Virus record (IMG/VR): IMGVR_UViG_3300009488_002371
Location: 1-52,411 of that record
Strand: one strand, 5' to 3'
DNA from: a virus
Length of the DNA stretch: 52,411 nucleotides
Shown here: in pieces, positions 38,378-45,040 of the stretch
How the letters are laid out: the number at the start of each line of letters is the position of its first letter
Numbering within the stretch: the first letter of the stretch is position 1
The notes under the pieces: generated by a model
Database searches by the model: none
Seen by the model: the letters and a program-made list of their open reading frames with translations, nothing else
What the model was told of the DNA's origin: nothing
Translations under genes and position numbers: made by a program

Positions 38378-38691
38378 TAGTTTTCTCCTAACATCGGTGG
38401 CGTGTTCCAGCCAAGGGTGTCGTAGGTCCACTCGAAGAGCTCGGTGAATGTCTTGCCCTTGTTCGTGATAACGTATAGATAGGGTGTACGTGTGATTCTG
38501 TGGCCACTAGCGGTGACGTATGGAACTTTTTCGATAAGTTCTTTCTCTGATAGTAGTGACAGATATTTTTCGAAGAGTTGGCTGTTCATATTGACTGCTT
38601 GATATAGGTGTGTCTTTTTGATGGGTTCCCCTGTGTTCCTGAGTATGCCGAAGATAAGCTGGAGGGGTCCCCTGCGCCGGGGTTGCTCCAT
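38377..38691 (-). CDS. Winged-helix regulator (archaeal COG3432-like)
   Basis: 104 residues. 'LQLIFGILRNTGEPIKKTHL' then 'YQAVNMNSQLFEKYLSLLSE' and 'YVITNKGKTFTELFEW' fit archaeal one-domain winged-helix regulators in which 'T-x-K-G' ends the wing. Probable transcription factor. Confidence 0.75.
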   Translation of the reverse strand: MEQPRRRGPLQLIFGILRNTGEPIKKTHLYQAVNMNSQLFEKYLSLLSEKELIEKVPYVTASGHRITRTPYLYVITNKGKTFTELFEWTYDTLGWNTPPMLGEN

Positions 38692-38692
38692 C

Positions 38693-39061
38693 TTATTTTT
38701 CCTCCTTAAGCCAGATGGGGGATATGGCCTGATATTTTCTGCCGCTCATTATGAGTAGGCCGTCGACCAGTAACTGGCTAAGGGCGGGGCTCAGGACTGA
38801 TTGCGATATGCCCATGTAGGCTCGGATGTCGGTGAATCTGTGGGCTCCACCCTCCTTCAAGAGGGTGAAATATATTTTAGTTGTCGGAGAGTGACGGCAT
38901 AGTCTCTCCAGAAAGTCCATTATTTCTATATTCGGCTTAGCTGTGGTTGATCCTCGGAATACTCTTCCGCATGTGTTACACTGGCTCATGCCAGGGAAGT
39001 TCGTGTTGTGGACATCATATGAGCTGCAACGTGGGCAACTTGCGCGCGCGTTATCACTCAA
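38693..39061 (-). CDS. Zinc ribbon plus winged-helix protein
   Basis: 122 residues. 'ARASCPRCSSYDVHNTNF' and 'QCNTCGRVFRG' give an N-terminal zinc ribbon (TFIIB-like spacing). Residues about 45-122 form a winged helix: 'RFTDIRAYMGISQSVLSPAL' and 'SQLLVDGLLIMSGRKYQAIS'. Likely a DNA-binding regulator; it could compete with host initiation factors, which is speculation. Confidence 0.72.
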   Translation of the reverse strand: MSDNARASCPRCSSYDVHNTNFPGMSQCNTCGRVFRGSTTAKPNIEIMDFLERLCRHSPTTKIYFTLLKEGGAHRFTDIRAYMGISQSVLSPALSQLLVDGLLIMSGRKYQAISPIWLKEEK

Positions 39062-40074
39062 TATGGGTCCTCTGGTTCTGCTTTACTTATCTTCATGGGT
39101 GTTTCCTTGTTGCAGACCTTGCAGGTATAATACGCCCAGCCGTCGCCGAGATCCTTTTTCATGTGCGGGGTTTCTTGGGCTTCATGTGCGCCGCTTTCAC
39201 AGTATAGCATAACTATTTGGGGCTCGGTTTCTGTGGCTTCTTCTATGGGCTCCTCCGGCTCTTGTGTAGGCTCTTCAACTATGTCTTTGACGGGTTCTTC
39301 CTTGACGTCGTCTTCCCAGCCAACCTTCAGCCATCCATCCCAGGTACATTGTGCGGGTCTCTTTCCCCATCTTCTCTTGTAGTATTCTTCGCATTTTCGG
39401 CAGATATTTAAATCTTCAAGAGGCCGATCTAGCCCCTTTACACATGGGTCCACATATTCATATTCTGGGTTCACCTCTTCCTCTAACTCTTCGGTATAGT
39501 CTGGGACGGAGGGCTCTGTGATCTCAGCTGTTATAGATTCCTCTGGCTCAGGATCGTCATCAAACACGATTGTCTCCTCATCAGCCCCGGTGACGGTGGT
39601 GACTTCCTCGGTATGCGGTGGCTCCAAGACTTCCTCTGTTGGCTTCTCTTCCTGAGGCTCATCGGCAACGTCTTTGACCAAGGGAACCACGGTCTCTTCT
39701 TCAATAATGGGATCCTCAAGCTCCTCGTCTACGGGTTCTTCTATTTCATCAGGTTCGGTAATGGCCTCGATCTTAGGGGGTGACGTACGTGTACGTGGAG
39801 GCGGAATTTCGCAGCTCTTTTTCTCTAGGCGAACGGTGACCCTCAGGAGGTCACCTATTTCAAAGCCGAGGTTATCCCTGACCGGCTCATAAAGGCAGAT
39901 ACGCCATCCCTTGGCTATTCTGGCGAGGAAGGTTTCCTTGCGTTCTGTCTTGTCGAGTTCGAGAACTTGTTTGGCTATGGCTATGATTTCGCAGCACTCG
40001 ATGTCTTTTGAGTAGAAGCCACATAGGGGATTGCATTCGTGTCCTTGCATTAGTGGGCAGAACTTGTCGGTCAT
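39058..40074 (-). CDS. Acidic protein with three Cys-rich modules
   Basis: 338 residues from ATG 40074 (ATGA overlap). Module 1: 'FCPLMQGHECNPLCGFY' and 'DIECC'. The middle (about 100-215) is extremely acidic and Pro/Thr-rich ('EPDEIEEPVDEELEDPIIEE'). Module 2 (about 230-275): 'DPCVKGL', 'NICRKCEEYYKRRWGKRPAQ' then Cys-Thr-Trp. After a second acidic linker, module 3: 'YCESGAHEAQETPHMKK' and 'YYTCKVCNKE'. Looks like a multi-knuckle protein with flexible DNA-mimic-like linkers. Function unknown. Confidence 0.7.
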   Translation of the reverse strand: MTDKFCPLMQGHECNPLCGFYSKDIECCEIIAIAKQVLELDKTERKETFLARIAKGWRICLYEPVRDNLGFEIGDLLRVTVRLEKKSCEIPPPRTRTSPPKIEAITEPDEIEEPVDEELEDPIIEEETVVPLVKDVADEPQEEKPTEEVLEPPHTEEVTTVTGADEETIVFDDDPEPEESITAEITEPSVPDYTEELEEEVNPEYEYVDPCVKGLDRPLEDLNICRKCEEYYKRRWGKRPAQCTWDGWLKVGWEDDVKEEPVKDIVEEPTQEPEEPIEEATETEPQIVMLYCESGAHEAQETPHMKKDLGDGWAYYTCKVCNKETPMKISKAEPEDPY

Positions 40075-40316
40075 TCTAATTCCTCCAGTATTTCGCCTAG
40101 TCTGAAAATTAGGTCGCTGGCGTCCATGTTGGTTTCCTTGGCTTCCTCCCACAGCATTCTGACAGATTCAAGTTTCTCAGCCTTTTCCTTCATCTGCTTC
40201 ATGTTGCTCAAGACATATCGTGAAGAGAATATGTGGTCCTTCCCCTTCCCCAAACGAGGTAGAACGTCTTTTGCTATTCGGATAGCTTCATTGGGATTGT
40301 AATTAAAATCAGTCAT
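40071..40316 (-). CDS. Small helical hypothetical protein
   Basis: 81 residues, 'NEAIRIAKDVLPRLGKGKDH' and 'MKQMKEKAEKLESVRMLWEE', acidic end ('LIFRLGEILEELE'). All-helical, no Cys. Overlaps both neighbours by ATGA. Confidence 0.7.
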   Translation of the reverse strand: MTDFNYNPNEAIRIAKDVLPRLGKGKDHIFSSRYVLSNMKQMKEKAEKLESVRMLWEEAKETNMDASDLIFRLGEILEELE

Positions 40317-40450
40317 TCCTTTTTCTCCTCCTCAAGCACCCACATAAGTATAGCAACCTCAGCCCGATGCCTGTTCCGTCTAAACATAGCTCTTGAGTCG
40401 ATTTCCATGAGATCTATGATTTTGCCCAGGATCTCCTTTCTTGTTCGCAT
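40313..40450 (-). CDS. 45-residue helical protein
   Basis: ATG 40450 has GGAGGA six nt upstream and overlaps the preceding TGA (TGATG). Product 'MRTRKEILGKIIDLMEIDSR' followed by 'HRAEVAILMWVLEEEKKE', two amphipathic helices. Function unknown. Confidence 0.65.
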   Translation of the reverse strand: MRTRKEILGKIIDLMEIDSRAMFRRNRHRAEVAILMWVLEEEKKE

Positions 40451-40611
40451 CACGGTTCCTCCTTTTTCCTGACGAAGCCCATGCAGTACCTCAGCCGCTT
40501 AGGCGCGTAGACATCCTTGCAACCGGATAGACAGTATTTATCAGCCTCATCATATTCGGCGCAGCGAATACACTGATGGATCCGCTCATGCTTACGTCCC
40601 GACCTACTCAT
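40450..40611 (-). CDS. 53-residue zinc-binding protein
   Basis: ATG 40611 overlaps the upstream stop (ATGA). 'IHQCIRCAEYDEADKYCLSG' then Cys-Lys, and 'RYCMGFVRKKEEP' supply five Cys; the basic N-terminus ('MSRSGRKHERIH') suggests nucleic-acid binding. No family recognised. Confidence 0.68.
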   Translation of the reverse strand: MSRSGRKHERIHQCIRCAEYDEADKYCLSGCKDVYAPKRLRYCMGFVRKKEEP

Positions 40612-40886
40612 TCAGGGACCTCCTCTATTCCTGGCAGGTCTTCAAGTCCGTTGGGCTGCCGCCGTCTGAAGCGTATGTTCACGTAGTCGTTGTTTCCACG
40701 GTAGACGTTGGCCTCTATGAGGCCGTCGAGGGCCAGGGCTACGAGGCGGCGGAAGTACCATTTACTCATGTGCCTCTCCCCGGTCTTCTGTGAAACTAGG
40801 GCGATCATTCTGAATAGTTCTATGTAGCCGGGGTACTCGTTGACATATTCCAGTATGGCCTGGGAGACAGGTCCGAGGTTAGACAT
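40608..40886 (-). CDS. Winged-helix protein
   Basis: 92 residues. 'SQAILEYVNEYPGYIELFRM', 'MSKWYFRRLVALALDGLIEA' and the wing 'NVYRGNNDYVNIRFRRRQ' fit a small winged-helix DNA-binding domain. Probable early regulator. Confidence 0.65.
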   Translation of the reverse strand: MSNLGPVSQAILEYVNEYPGYIELFRMIALVSQKTGERHMSKWYFRRLVALALDGLIEANVYRGNNDYVNIRFRRRQPNGLEDLPGIEEVPE

Positions 40887-41114
40887 TCATGTGTCCTCCT
40901 CGTCAGTTACCCTCAGAAGTCCACATTCACTGCACTTCATGAATATGTTGTTTCGCCACTTCTCGGATCTGTTGATCCATTTTCGATCCTTCTTCTCTAT
41001 AAGGGCCTTAACCCAGCTTGGAAGCTCGCTCTTTTCAAGGAAGCTCCTTCTCTCCTCGGTGACGTCCTCGAAGATGTGTTTGCAGTTCCTTTGTTCCTCC
41101 GTCAATGTAACCAT
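40887..41114 (-). CDS. Small zinc-binding hypothetical protein
   Basis: 75 residues; 'RNCKHIFEDVTEERRSFLEK' and near the end 'IFMKCSECGLLRVTDEEDT' (C-x2-C). Charged helices in between. The C-x-H...C-x2-C set could bind one zinc. No family recognised. Confidence 0.65.
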   Translation of the reverse strand: MVTLTEEQRNCKHIFEDVTEERRSFLEKSELPSWVKALIEKKDRKWINRSEKWRNNIFMKCSECGLLRVTDEEDT

Positions 41115-41261
41115 CTATTTTCCTCCTCTGATCAGCAGCCGTATCATGGAGAGGAAAACGTCTATCCAGCCCAAGACGCAGTTGGGCTCGTAGAAGCACT
41201 TACGACCGTATTTTGAGGCGTCGCCGTACCATCGGCAACCGTTGCCCTTGCATAGAACCAT
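41115..41261 (-). CDS. 48-residue Cys-rich protein
   Basis: ATG 41261 (GGAG 5 nt upstream, overlapping the previous gene's stop region). 'VLCKGNGCRWYGDASKYGRK' then 'CFYEPNC' gives four Cys, followed by a hydrophobic helix 'VLGWIDVFLSMIRLLIRGGK'. Zinc knuckle plus amphipathic or membrane helix; function unknown. Confidence 0.62.
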   Translation of the reverse strand: MVLCKGNGCRWYGDASKYGRKCFYEPNCVLGWIDVFLSMIRLLIRGGK

Positions 41262-41263
41262 GT

Positions 41264-42046
41264 TTACTCCGCTTCCTTGGGTCGCATGAGTACCCAGCGC
41301 TTCTCCTTGGGGCGCCACTTGAAGCCAGCTTTATCCAGCATACGGGATACTTCGCCGAAGTTCTCACCTAAGTACGCTTTTGTCTTCACTATGGCACGTT
41401 GGTCTTCCTTCTCGAAGCTGAAGGTGGTCTCAGAATCAAGGCCTGCGTCGCCTACCCAGGCGCCGAACGCCGTGTCTACGTGATCCCAGCCTCTGGATCC
41501 GAGTTCTTCCTCGAAGTTCCATGTAGGTATCTCCCATGAATCGGGTAAAGGGAGGCCCTCGCGCTGCTCCGAATCCACATTCTTACGTTCGAACTCCGGA
41601 CCCAAGCTCATCTCCTCGGCACTGACATCGGCGGAGCCCACGAAGTTACTGACGGCCCGGTTCCAGGCTCGGGTGAAGGCTATTGATCGGACGTCGTGGT
41701 AGGGGCGGTCCTTGTGGTGGACTAGGTTGGGTTCGTCTATGGTGCAGCTTCCGACGCCGGTGGATTGTCTGCCGAGTTTGTTGAAGACCCGGATGGTGTA
41801 GTTGTAGCCGTAGAAGTCGCCTCCCATAGTTATCGCCTCCTCTTTCAGGACCTCATCGCTCAGGTCGAAGCCCTGAGCGAGTTTAGCGAATCCGCTACGA
41901 GATGTATATTGCTTGTTTCCCTGAATGATATAGTCCCGCCCTTCAGTCATCAGCGTCTTCTTGACCTGGGCCACATATTTCGTCAGCTTCGTAAGTTCGG
42001 CTATAGGCATAGTCGGGATGTCCAGAGACTTGTCTTCATCAGACAT
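41264..42046 (-). CDS. Putative ssDNA-annealing recombination protein (ERF/Rad52-like)
   Basis: 260 residues. 'RDYIIQGNKQYTSRSGFAKL' and 'AQGFDLSDEVLKEEAITMGG', then a strand pair ('YGYNYTIRVFNKLGRQSTGV', 'GSCTIDEP') and the helix 'VRSIAFTRAWNRAVSNFVGS', follow the layout of phage ERF/Sak-type annealing proteins (GK-x-Y-x3-S-G-x2-K-L, and R-x-x-A-x-T-R-A-x-N-R-A near the domain end). The last 70 residues, 'AIVKTKAYLGENFGEVSRML', resemble a small helical DNA-binding tail. The only plausible DNA-metabolism enzyme in the early region. Confidence 0.55.
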   Translation of the reverse strand: MSDEDKSLDIPTMPIAELTKLTKYVAQVKKTLMTEGRDYIIQGNKQYTSRSGFAKLAQGFDLSDEVLKEEAITMGGDFYGYNYTIRVFNKLGRQSTGVGSCTIDEPNLVHHKDRPYHDVRSIAFTRAWNRAVSNFVGSADVSAEEMSLGPEFERKNVDSEQREGLPLPDSWEIPTWNFEEELGSRGWDHVDTAFGAWVGDAGLDSETTFSFEKEDQRAIVKTKAYLGENFGEVSRMLDKAGFKWRPKEKRWVLMRPKEAE

Positions 42047-42354
42047 TAGGCTTTAACCTCCTTAACCATGGCATAATCTGGCATTCTCACATATTTCTGA
42101 GCGCCATGGAACACAGAATGGTCTGGTTTTTTGGGGCGACTTCTGTAGGCCTTGCAATCTTCTTCAGTATGTTGTGTCTCTTTTCCAAGGATGGGCTTAC
42201 CGCATATCCTGCAGATATAGCCTCCCTTCAGCGATTTTCTATCGTAGTCAAAAGGGTCTTTCCAGGTGAGTAGCCTATATGACAGCATAATAATGCCGCC
42301 ACCCAATCCAGCAGCAATGGCTCCAGCAAGACCCCTCGCAACTTCTTCTCTCAT
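42046..42354 (-). CDS. Membrane-anchored zinc-knuckle protein
   Basis: 102 residues from ATG 42354 (GGAGG 7 nt upstream). N-terminal membrane helix 'LAGAIAAGLGGGIIMLSYRL', then 'YICRICGKPILGKETQHTEE' followed by Asp-Cys (C-x2-C...H...C zinc knuckle) and a basic tail. Coupled to both neighbours. Confidence 0.68.
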   Translation of the reverse strand: MREEVARGLAGAIAAGLGGGIIMLSYRLLTWKDPFDYDRKSLKGGYICRICGKPILGKETQHTEEDCKAYRSRPKKPDHSVFHGAQKYVRMPDYAMVKEVKA

Positions 42355-42539
42355 TGCTCTTCCTCCTTTTCGCCCCACTGGAAATTAATGGTACCATTCT
42401 CTCCGTACTGGTATCGGTGGACGCCGCCGTGGGCGAGGCTTATCGGAGCCGACGTATGGGAGCAACAACCATGGAGCCCGGGCCGCTCCCCGCCGGGTCC
42501 AAGGTCAACGCAATTCCCCGTCGACACCGACACGATCAT
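42351..42539 (-). CDS. 62-residue hypothetical protein
   Basis: ATG 42539 with GGAGGG upstream. Gly/His/Cys-rich middle ('PGLHGCCSHTSAPISLAHGG') and a strand-like end ('YQYGENGTINFQWGEKEEEQ'). No family recognised. Flanked by two membrane-protein genes, so it may be membrane-associated or exported. Confidence 0.6.
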   Translation of the reverse strand: MIVSVSTGNCVDLGPGGERPGLHGCCSHTSAPISLAHGGVHRYQYGENGTINFQWGEKEEEQ

Positions 42540-42649
42540 GTCGAGTCCCTCCTTCGTTTTCTCAGGTAGTAGTAGGCGTCCATGATGACGTAGACCCCGG
42601 TGAAGTAGATGCAGCCGCTTACGAGGGATCTAGCGATCAGCTGCATCAT
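42536..42649 (-). CDS. 37-residue membrane peptide
   Basis: ATG 42649 or 42646 overlaps the upstream TGA; stop overlaps the next ATG. 'MQLIARSLVSGCIYFTGVYV' is followed by 'DAYYYLRKRRRDST', a single span with a basic cytosolic end. Function unknown. Confidence 0.6.
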   Translation of the reverse strand: MMQLIARSLVSGCIYFTGVYVIMDAYYYLRKRRRDST

Positions 42650-43107
42650 CAGGTTTCGGCCTCCTTTCGCGCGCAACCGGGTCGATACCCCTCTCCACGC
42701 GCACGTGCGCGAAGGAATCCTTCATCCTCCCCTCTCTTGAGGCGACCCCAGCAGACGGGTCCGATACCCCGCTTCACGCTCACAGGAGCCGTCAGAAGCC
42801 GGCCGCATATACGGCACCGAGTCTCACCTCTCAGGCCCCCGATCTCCTTTTCATTCAAGACTGGAACTTTGAAACTAAGTGTGGTTGCATCTTCCCATTC
42901 TGCGCTTTGATATGGTTCAACCCCACTTAGATTTATGCCACCCATGTTTTCTTCCGTTATCAGAGGAGGATCCAGCTCAACATTATTTCCAGTGAGATAC
43001 CCACAATCAGGGCACTTCATGAAAACGCTGTAGATGTCGTCCTTTCTGTGAATCCAACCCACTGACTCGAAGTGCTTAAAGTCGGCGCAAACAGAACACG
43101 ATCTCAT
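42649..43107 (-). CDS. Zinc-finger protein with DUF6011-like domain
   Basis: 152 residues. N-terminal ribbon 'SCSVCADFKHF' with 'FMKCPDCGYLTGN', then about 100-130 'RCRICGRLLTAPVSVKRGIG' and 'PVCWGRLKRG', the motif of DUF6011 (C-x2-C-x-R-x-L-x10-G-I-G-P-x-C). DUF6011 occurs in many phage and actinobacterial proteins, role unknown. Basic C-terminus with a final Cys. Confidence 0.72.
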   Translation of the reverse strand: MRSCSVCADFKHFESVGWIHRKDDIYSVFMKCPDCGYLTGNNVELDPPLITEENMGGINLSGVEPYQSAEWEDATTLSFKVPVLNEKEIGGLRGETRCRICGRLLTAPVSVKRGIGPVCWGRLKRGEDEGFLRARARGEGYRPGCARKEAET

Positions 43108-43502
43108 GCTAAGGCCTCCTTGTTTTTCTGTTCTGAAAGGAGCTCTGTTATTTTAGCTACTATTTCCTGGTCGGTTGCAGATTTGGAGACATGTATTCTC
43201 GGTCGGCGGTCTGGATCGGAAATGCTGTGCGTTCGTATCCATTCCGATTCCATGTCAACTATGTTATCATCAAAGCTGATGTGCATACTTTTTATTATGT
43301 CACATGCTCCCATCTTCCAGTAGTTCTTCTTCGAAGCCAATCCCCACCATTCCTTCTTACTGCTTAGATGCCAAGGGTAGTTTCTTATGACTACAACATA
43401 ATCATCCATTGTGTAAAGGAATCCTACGTTTTCTCTGTATGCGTGGCACTCGAAGCCGATGCAGGGCTCATTATAGTAGGGACACTTTTTATCGGGGCTC
43501 AT
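43104..43502 (-). CDS. Hypothetical protein with CP-C-C N-terminal motif
   Basis: 132 residues from ATG 43502 (GGAGG upstream, ATGA overlap). 'KKCPYYNEPCIGFECHAYRE' resembles the N-terminus of the acidic protein at 39058-40074 ('FCPLMQGHECNPLCGFY'). Aromatic middle ('RNYPWHLSSKKEWWGLASKK') and helical end ('DQEIVAKITELLSEQKNKEA'). Function unknown. Confidence 0.68.
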   Translation of the reverse strand: MSPDKKCPYYNEPCIGFECHAYRENVGFLYTMDDYVVVIRNYPWHLSSKKEWWGLASKKNYWKMGACDIIKSMHISFDDNIVDMESEWIRTHSISDPDRRPRIHVSKSATDQEIVAKITELLSEQKNKEALA

Positions 43503-43771
43503 GGCAAATCCTCCTTTTCCTTTCGGAGTATATCTAATTCCATTGTCTTTTCCTTTGCCCATCTCTTAGGCCCACAAATCAGTCCACTCTTGACTACTGA
43601 GCCATCATAGCCTGGTCCTCTGTTAACAGATAGACTGCAAAACGGGCAGATAGGCATCATTCTACCTGTTGGCGTTGTTGTCCATACATAGGTAAAGGGG
43701 TGCTGCTGGATGATTACTTCCTCTTCATAGACGGGGAACTCAAAGTCTTTCTTACAGCGCTTGCACTTCAT
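43499..43771 (-). CDS. 90-residue zinc-ribbon protein
   Basis: 'MKCKRCKKDFEFPVYEEEVI' and 'RMMPICPFCSLSVNRGPGYD' give C-x2-C...C-x2-C; a third Cys is at 'GLICGPKRWAKE'. Charged helical C-terminus. Overlaps neighbours by ATGA. Confidence 0.7.
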   Translation of the reverse strand: MKCKRCKKDFEFPVYEEEVIIQQHPFTYVWTTTPTGRMMPICPFCSLSVNRGPGYDGSVVKSGLICGPKRWAKEKTMELDILRKEKEDLP

Positions 43772-44097
43772 TGTCCTTCCTCCTTGTCGGTTAGGAGCTG
43801 AATTAGTTTGATGTATGATCCGACGATTTTTATGGCATGTTTAAGAATCTCGATGGATGTAGGTGTGTCCACTTCTTTTATGGGATAATCCCATTTTGTG
43901 GCTTCGTCTATCCACCAGTGTCCTTCTGTTTTTGACAGGGTTAGTTTTGGGTGGCTGGGCGAGATGTCTCTCCAGGCCCATCCGAGGTAGGGGATTGGTT
44001 TGTCGTCGAGGTCGACGATGAGTTTGTGTTTCATGAGTTTGTTTAGTTTTTCGGCGAGTCGTTTGAATGTTCTTTGTAGTTCGGTTTTGCTATCCAT
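43768..44097 (-). CDS. Hypothetical protein
   Basis: 109 residues from ATG 44097 (TGATG overlap with the previous stop). 'KTELQRTFKRLAEKLNKLMK' helix, then 'YLGWAWRDISPSHPKLTLSK' and 'HWWIDEATKWDYPIKEVDTP'. The 'DYPIKE' segment recurs as the first residues of the adjacent gene. Contains a C-terminal helix pair. No family recognised. Confidence 0.66.
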   Translation of the reverse strand: MDSKTELQRTFKRLAEKLNKLMKHKLIVDLDDKPIPYLGWAWRDISPSHPKLTLSKTEGHWWIDEATKWDYPIKEVDTPTSIEILKHAIKIVGSYIKLIQLLTDKEEGQ

Positions 44098-44303
44098 CAG
44101 CATGAGGACTCCTTGGAGCCGGTTATCCACACTTCTGAGTAATCACAATCTGGATTTGCACAGTGAACTGGAATCTCATTGCTATTGTCTGATACCCAAT
44201 CATCATCCGTGGTGAGCAACGAACCGCAGAAGGGGCATCGCCCAAATTGGCCATTGGGTTGTTTCGGTAATGCCTTGACCGTTTCTTTTATCGGGTAATC
44301 CAT
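44097..44303 (-). CDS. 68-residue zinc-ribbon protein
   Basis: 'MDYPIKETVKALPKQ' then 'FGRCPFCGSLLTTDDDW' and 'VHCANPDCDYSEVW' (C-x2-C...C-x4-C), a standard phage 'restriction alleviation'-style zinc ribbon (Lar-like spacing), though function cannot be inferred from this alone. Confidence 0.7.
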   Translation of the reverse strand: MDYPIKETVKALPKQPNGQFGRCPFCGSLLTTDDDWVSDNSNEIPVHCANPDCDYSEVWITGSKESSC

Positions 44304-44308
44304 AAGAT

Positions 44309-44452
44309 CTAGCCCTCTTTCTCGATGTCTCCGCCCAGCGCCCTCATCATGCCGTTGAGGAGGCGCTTGTAGCTCTCCCAGCGCTGGTCCTGCTTCTTCT
44401 CGAGCTGTTCCAGCCTCTCCTCCATCTGGTGCAGGCGAACCTCGACAGACAT
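44309..44452 (-). CDS. 47-residue coiled-coil protein
   Basis: ATG 44452 overlaps the previous stop (TGATG). 'EVRLHQMEERLEQLEKKQDQ' is a clear heptad coiled coil, then 'RWESYKRLLNGMMRALGG'. Possibly a small oligomeric partner of the upstream ribbon-helix-helix protein. Confidence 0.65.
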   Translation of the reverse strand: MSVEVRLHQMEERLEQLEKKQDQRWESYKRLLNGMMRALGGDIEKEG

Positions 44453-44616
44453 CAGTCCGAGGCCTCTTTCTCCAGTTCTTCTAGGCGCCTTCTCGCGGCG
44501 TCTCTGACGAACTCGGCCATGCTCTGGTAGCCCGATCTTTTCAGAATCTTCCTCATCTTCTCGGCGAGGTGTTTGGGTATGCTCACCGTGGTGTAGTCTC
44601 TAATATGTTCTGACAT
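44452..44616 (-). CDS. Ribbon-helix-helix repressor (CopG/Arc type)
   Basis: 54 residues from ATG 44616. 'YTTVSIPKHLAEKMRKILKR' (beta strand then helix 1) and 'QSMAEFVRDAARRRLEEL' (helix 2) are a full RHH domain. The start lies in an array of ACATGT sites shared with the divergent gene, so it probably represses itself and its neighbour. Confidence 0.85.
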   Translation of the reverse strand: MSEHIRDYTTVSIPKHLAEKMRKILKRSGYQSMAEFVRDAARRRLEELEKEASD

Positions 44617-44674
44617 GTCAAAACATGTACTCCTAATACACAAGACATATAAAGGTTTACATGGAAATACATGT
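44613..44674. promoter_or_regulatory. Divergent promoter with paired ACATGT operators
   Basis: ACATGT at 44613-44618 and 44623-44628, ACATGG at 44659-44664, ACATGT at 44669-44674: two pairs, each exactly 10 bp apart, on either side of a central AT-rich element. That element reads TTTATATG on the minus strand and CATATAAAGG on the plus strand (about 44645-44655), TATA boxes for both directions. TGACATGTCA around the first site is a 10-bp palindrome. Confidence 0.75.
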
Positions 44675-44703
44675 AGAGTAATGTTTAATTGGAGGTAAGA
44701 AAT

Positions 44704-44937
44704 ATGGAAAACAATATCGAATCAAGAGACGATGTTAGATCAAAATTAGAACAGAAGAGCATCAAATCTAGGAGAATCAGTAGAAAAAGATCATATACGA
44801 CAGTCAACGTCCCTTGGACTCTGATGAATAGAATTGACTTTGTTCTGAAGGAAGGAGATCATGGATATGCCAGTCGAACCGACTTTATTTATGATTCTAT
44901 CAGGAGGCGTCTGAGGGAGCTGGATTACTTGAAATGA
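44704..44937 (+). CDS. Ribbon-helix-helix regulator, plus strand
   Basis: 77 residues from ATG 44704 (GGAGGTAAGA before it). Basic N-terminal arm ('KSIKSRRISRKRS') followed by 'YTTVNVPWTLMNRIDFVLKE' and 'YASRTDFIYDSIRRRLREL', a complete RHH domain closely parallel to the divergent repressor ('YTTVSIPKHLAEKMRKIL'). The pair probably forms a bistable or mutually repressing switch through the shared operator. AT-rich codons. Confidence 0.82.
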   Translation: MENNIESRDDVRSKLEQKSIKSRRISRKRSYTTVNVPWTLMNRIDFVLKEGDHGYASRTDFIYDSIRRRLRELDYLK

Positions 44938-45002
44938 GGGAGATTTAGAAGTTAAACAAGTTTGGTAAGTCTTGTAATTGTCCGCGCGCGAAAATATTGG
45001 TA

Positions 45003-45021
45003 AATTAAAGGGAGTTTAATT
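45003..45021. repeat. Inverted repeat between convergent genes
   Basis: AATTAAA-GGGAG-TTTAATT, 7-bp arms and 5-nt loop, midway between the ends of the plus-strand RHH gene and the minus-strand integrase. Likely a bidirectional terminator; being next to the integrase it is also a place to look for attP. ACAAG...CTTGT lies just before it, and CGCGCGCG at 44983. Confidence 0.5.
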
Positions 45022-45040
45022 CACTTGTCGTCTCAGACTT

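Noticed and set aside
43868-44303. DYPIKE shared by adjacent genes as a duplication
   Set aside because: Only six residues; could be chance or a short coincidence, no extended similarity around it.
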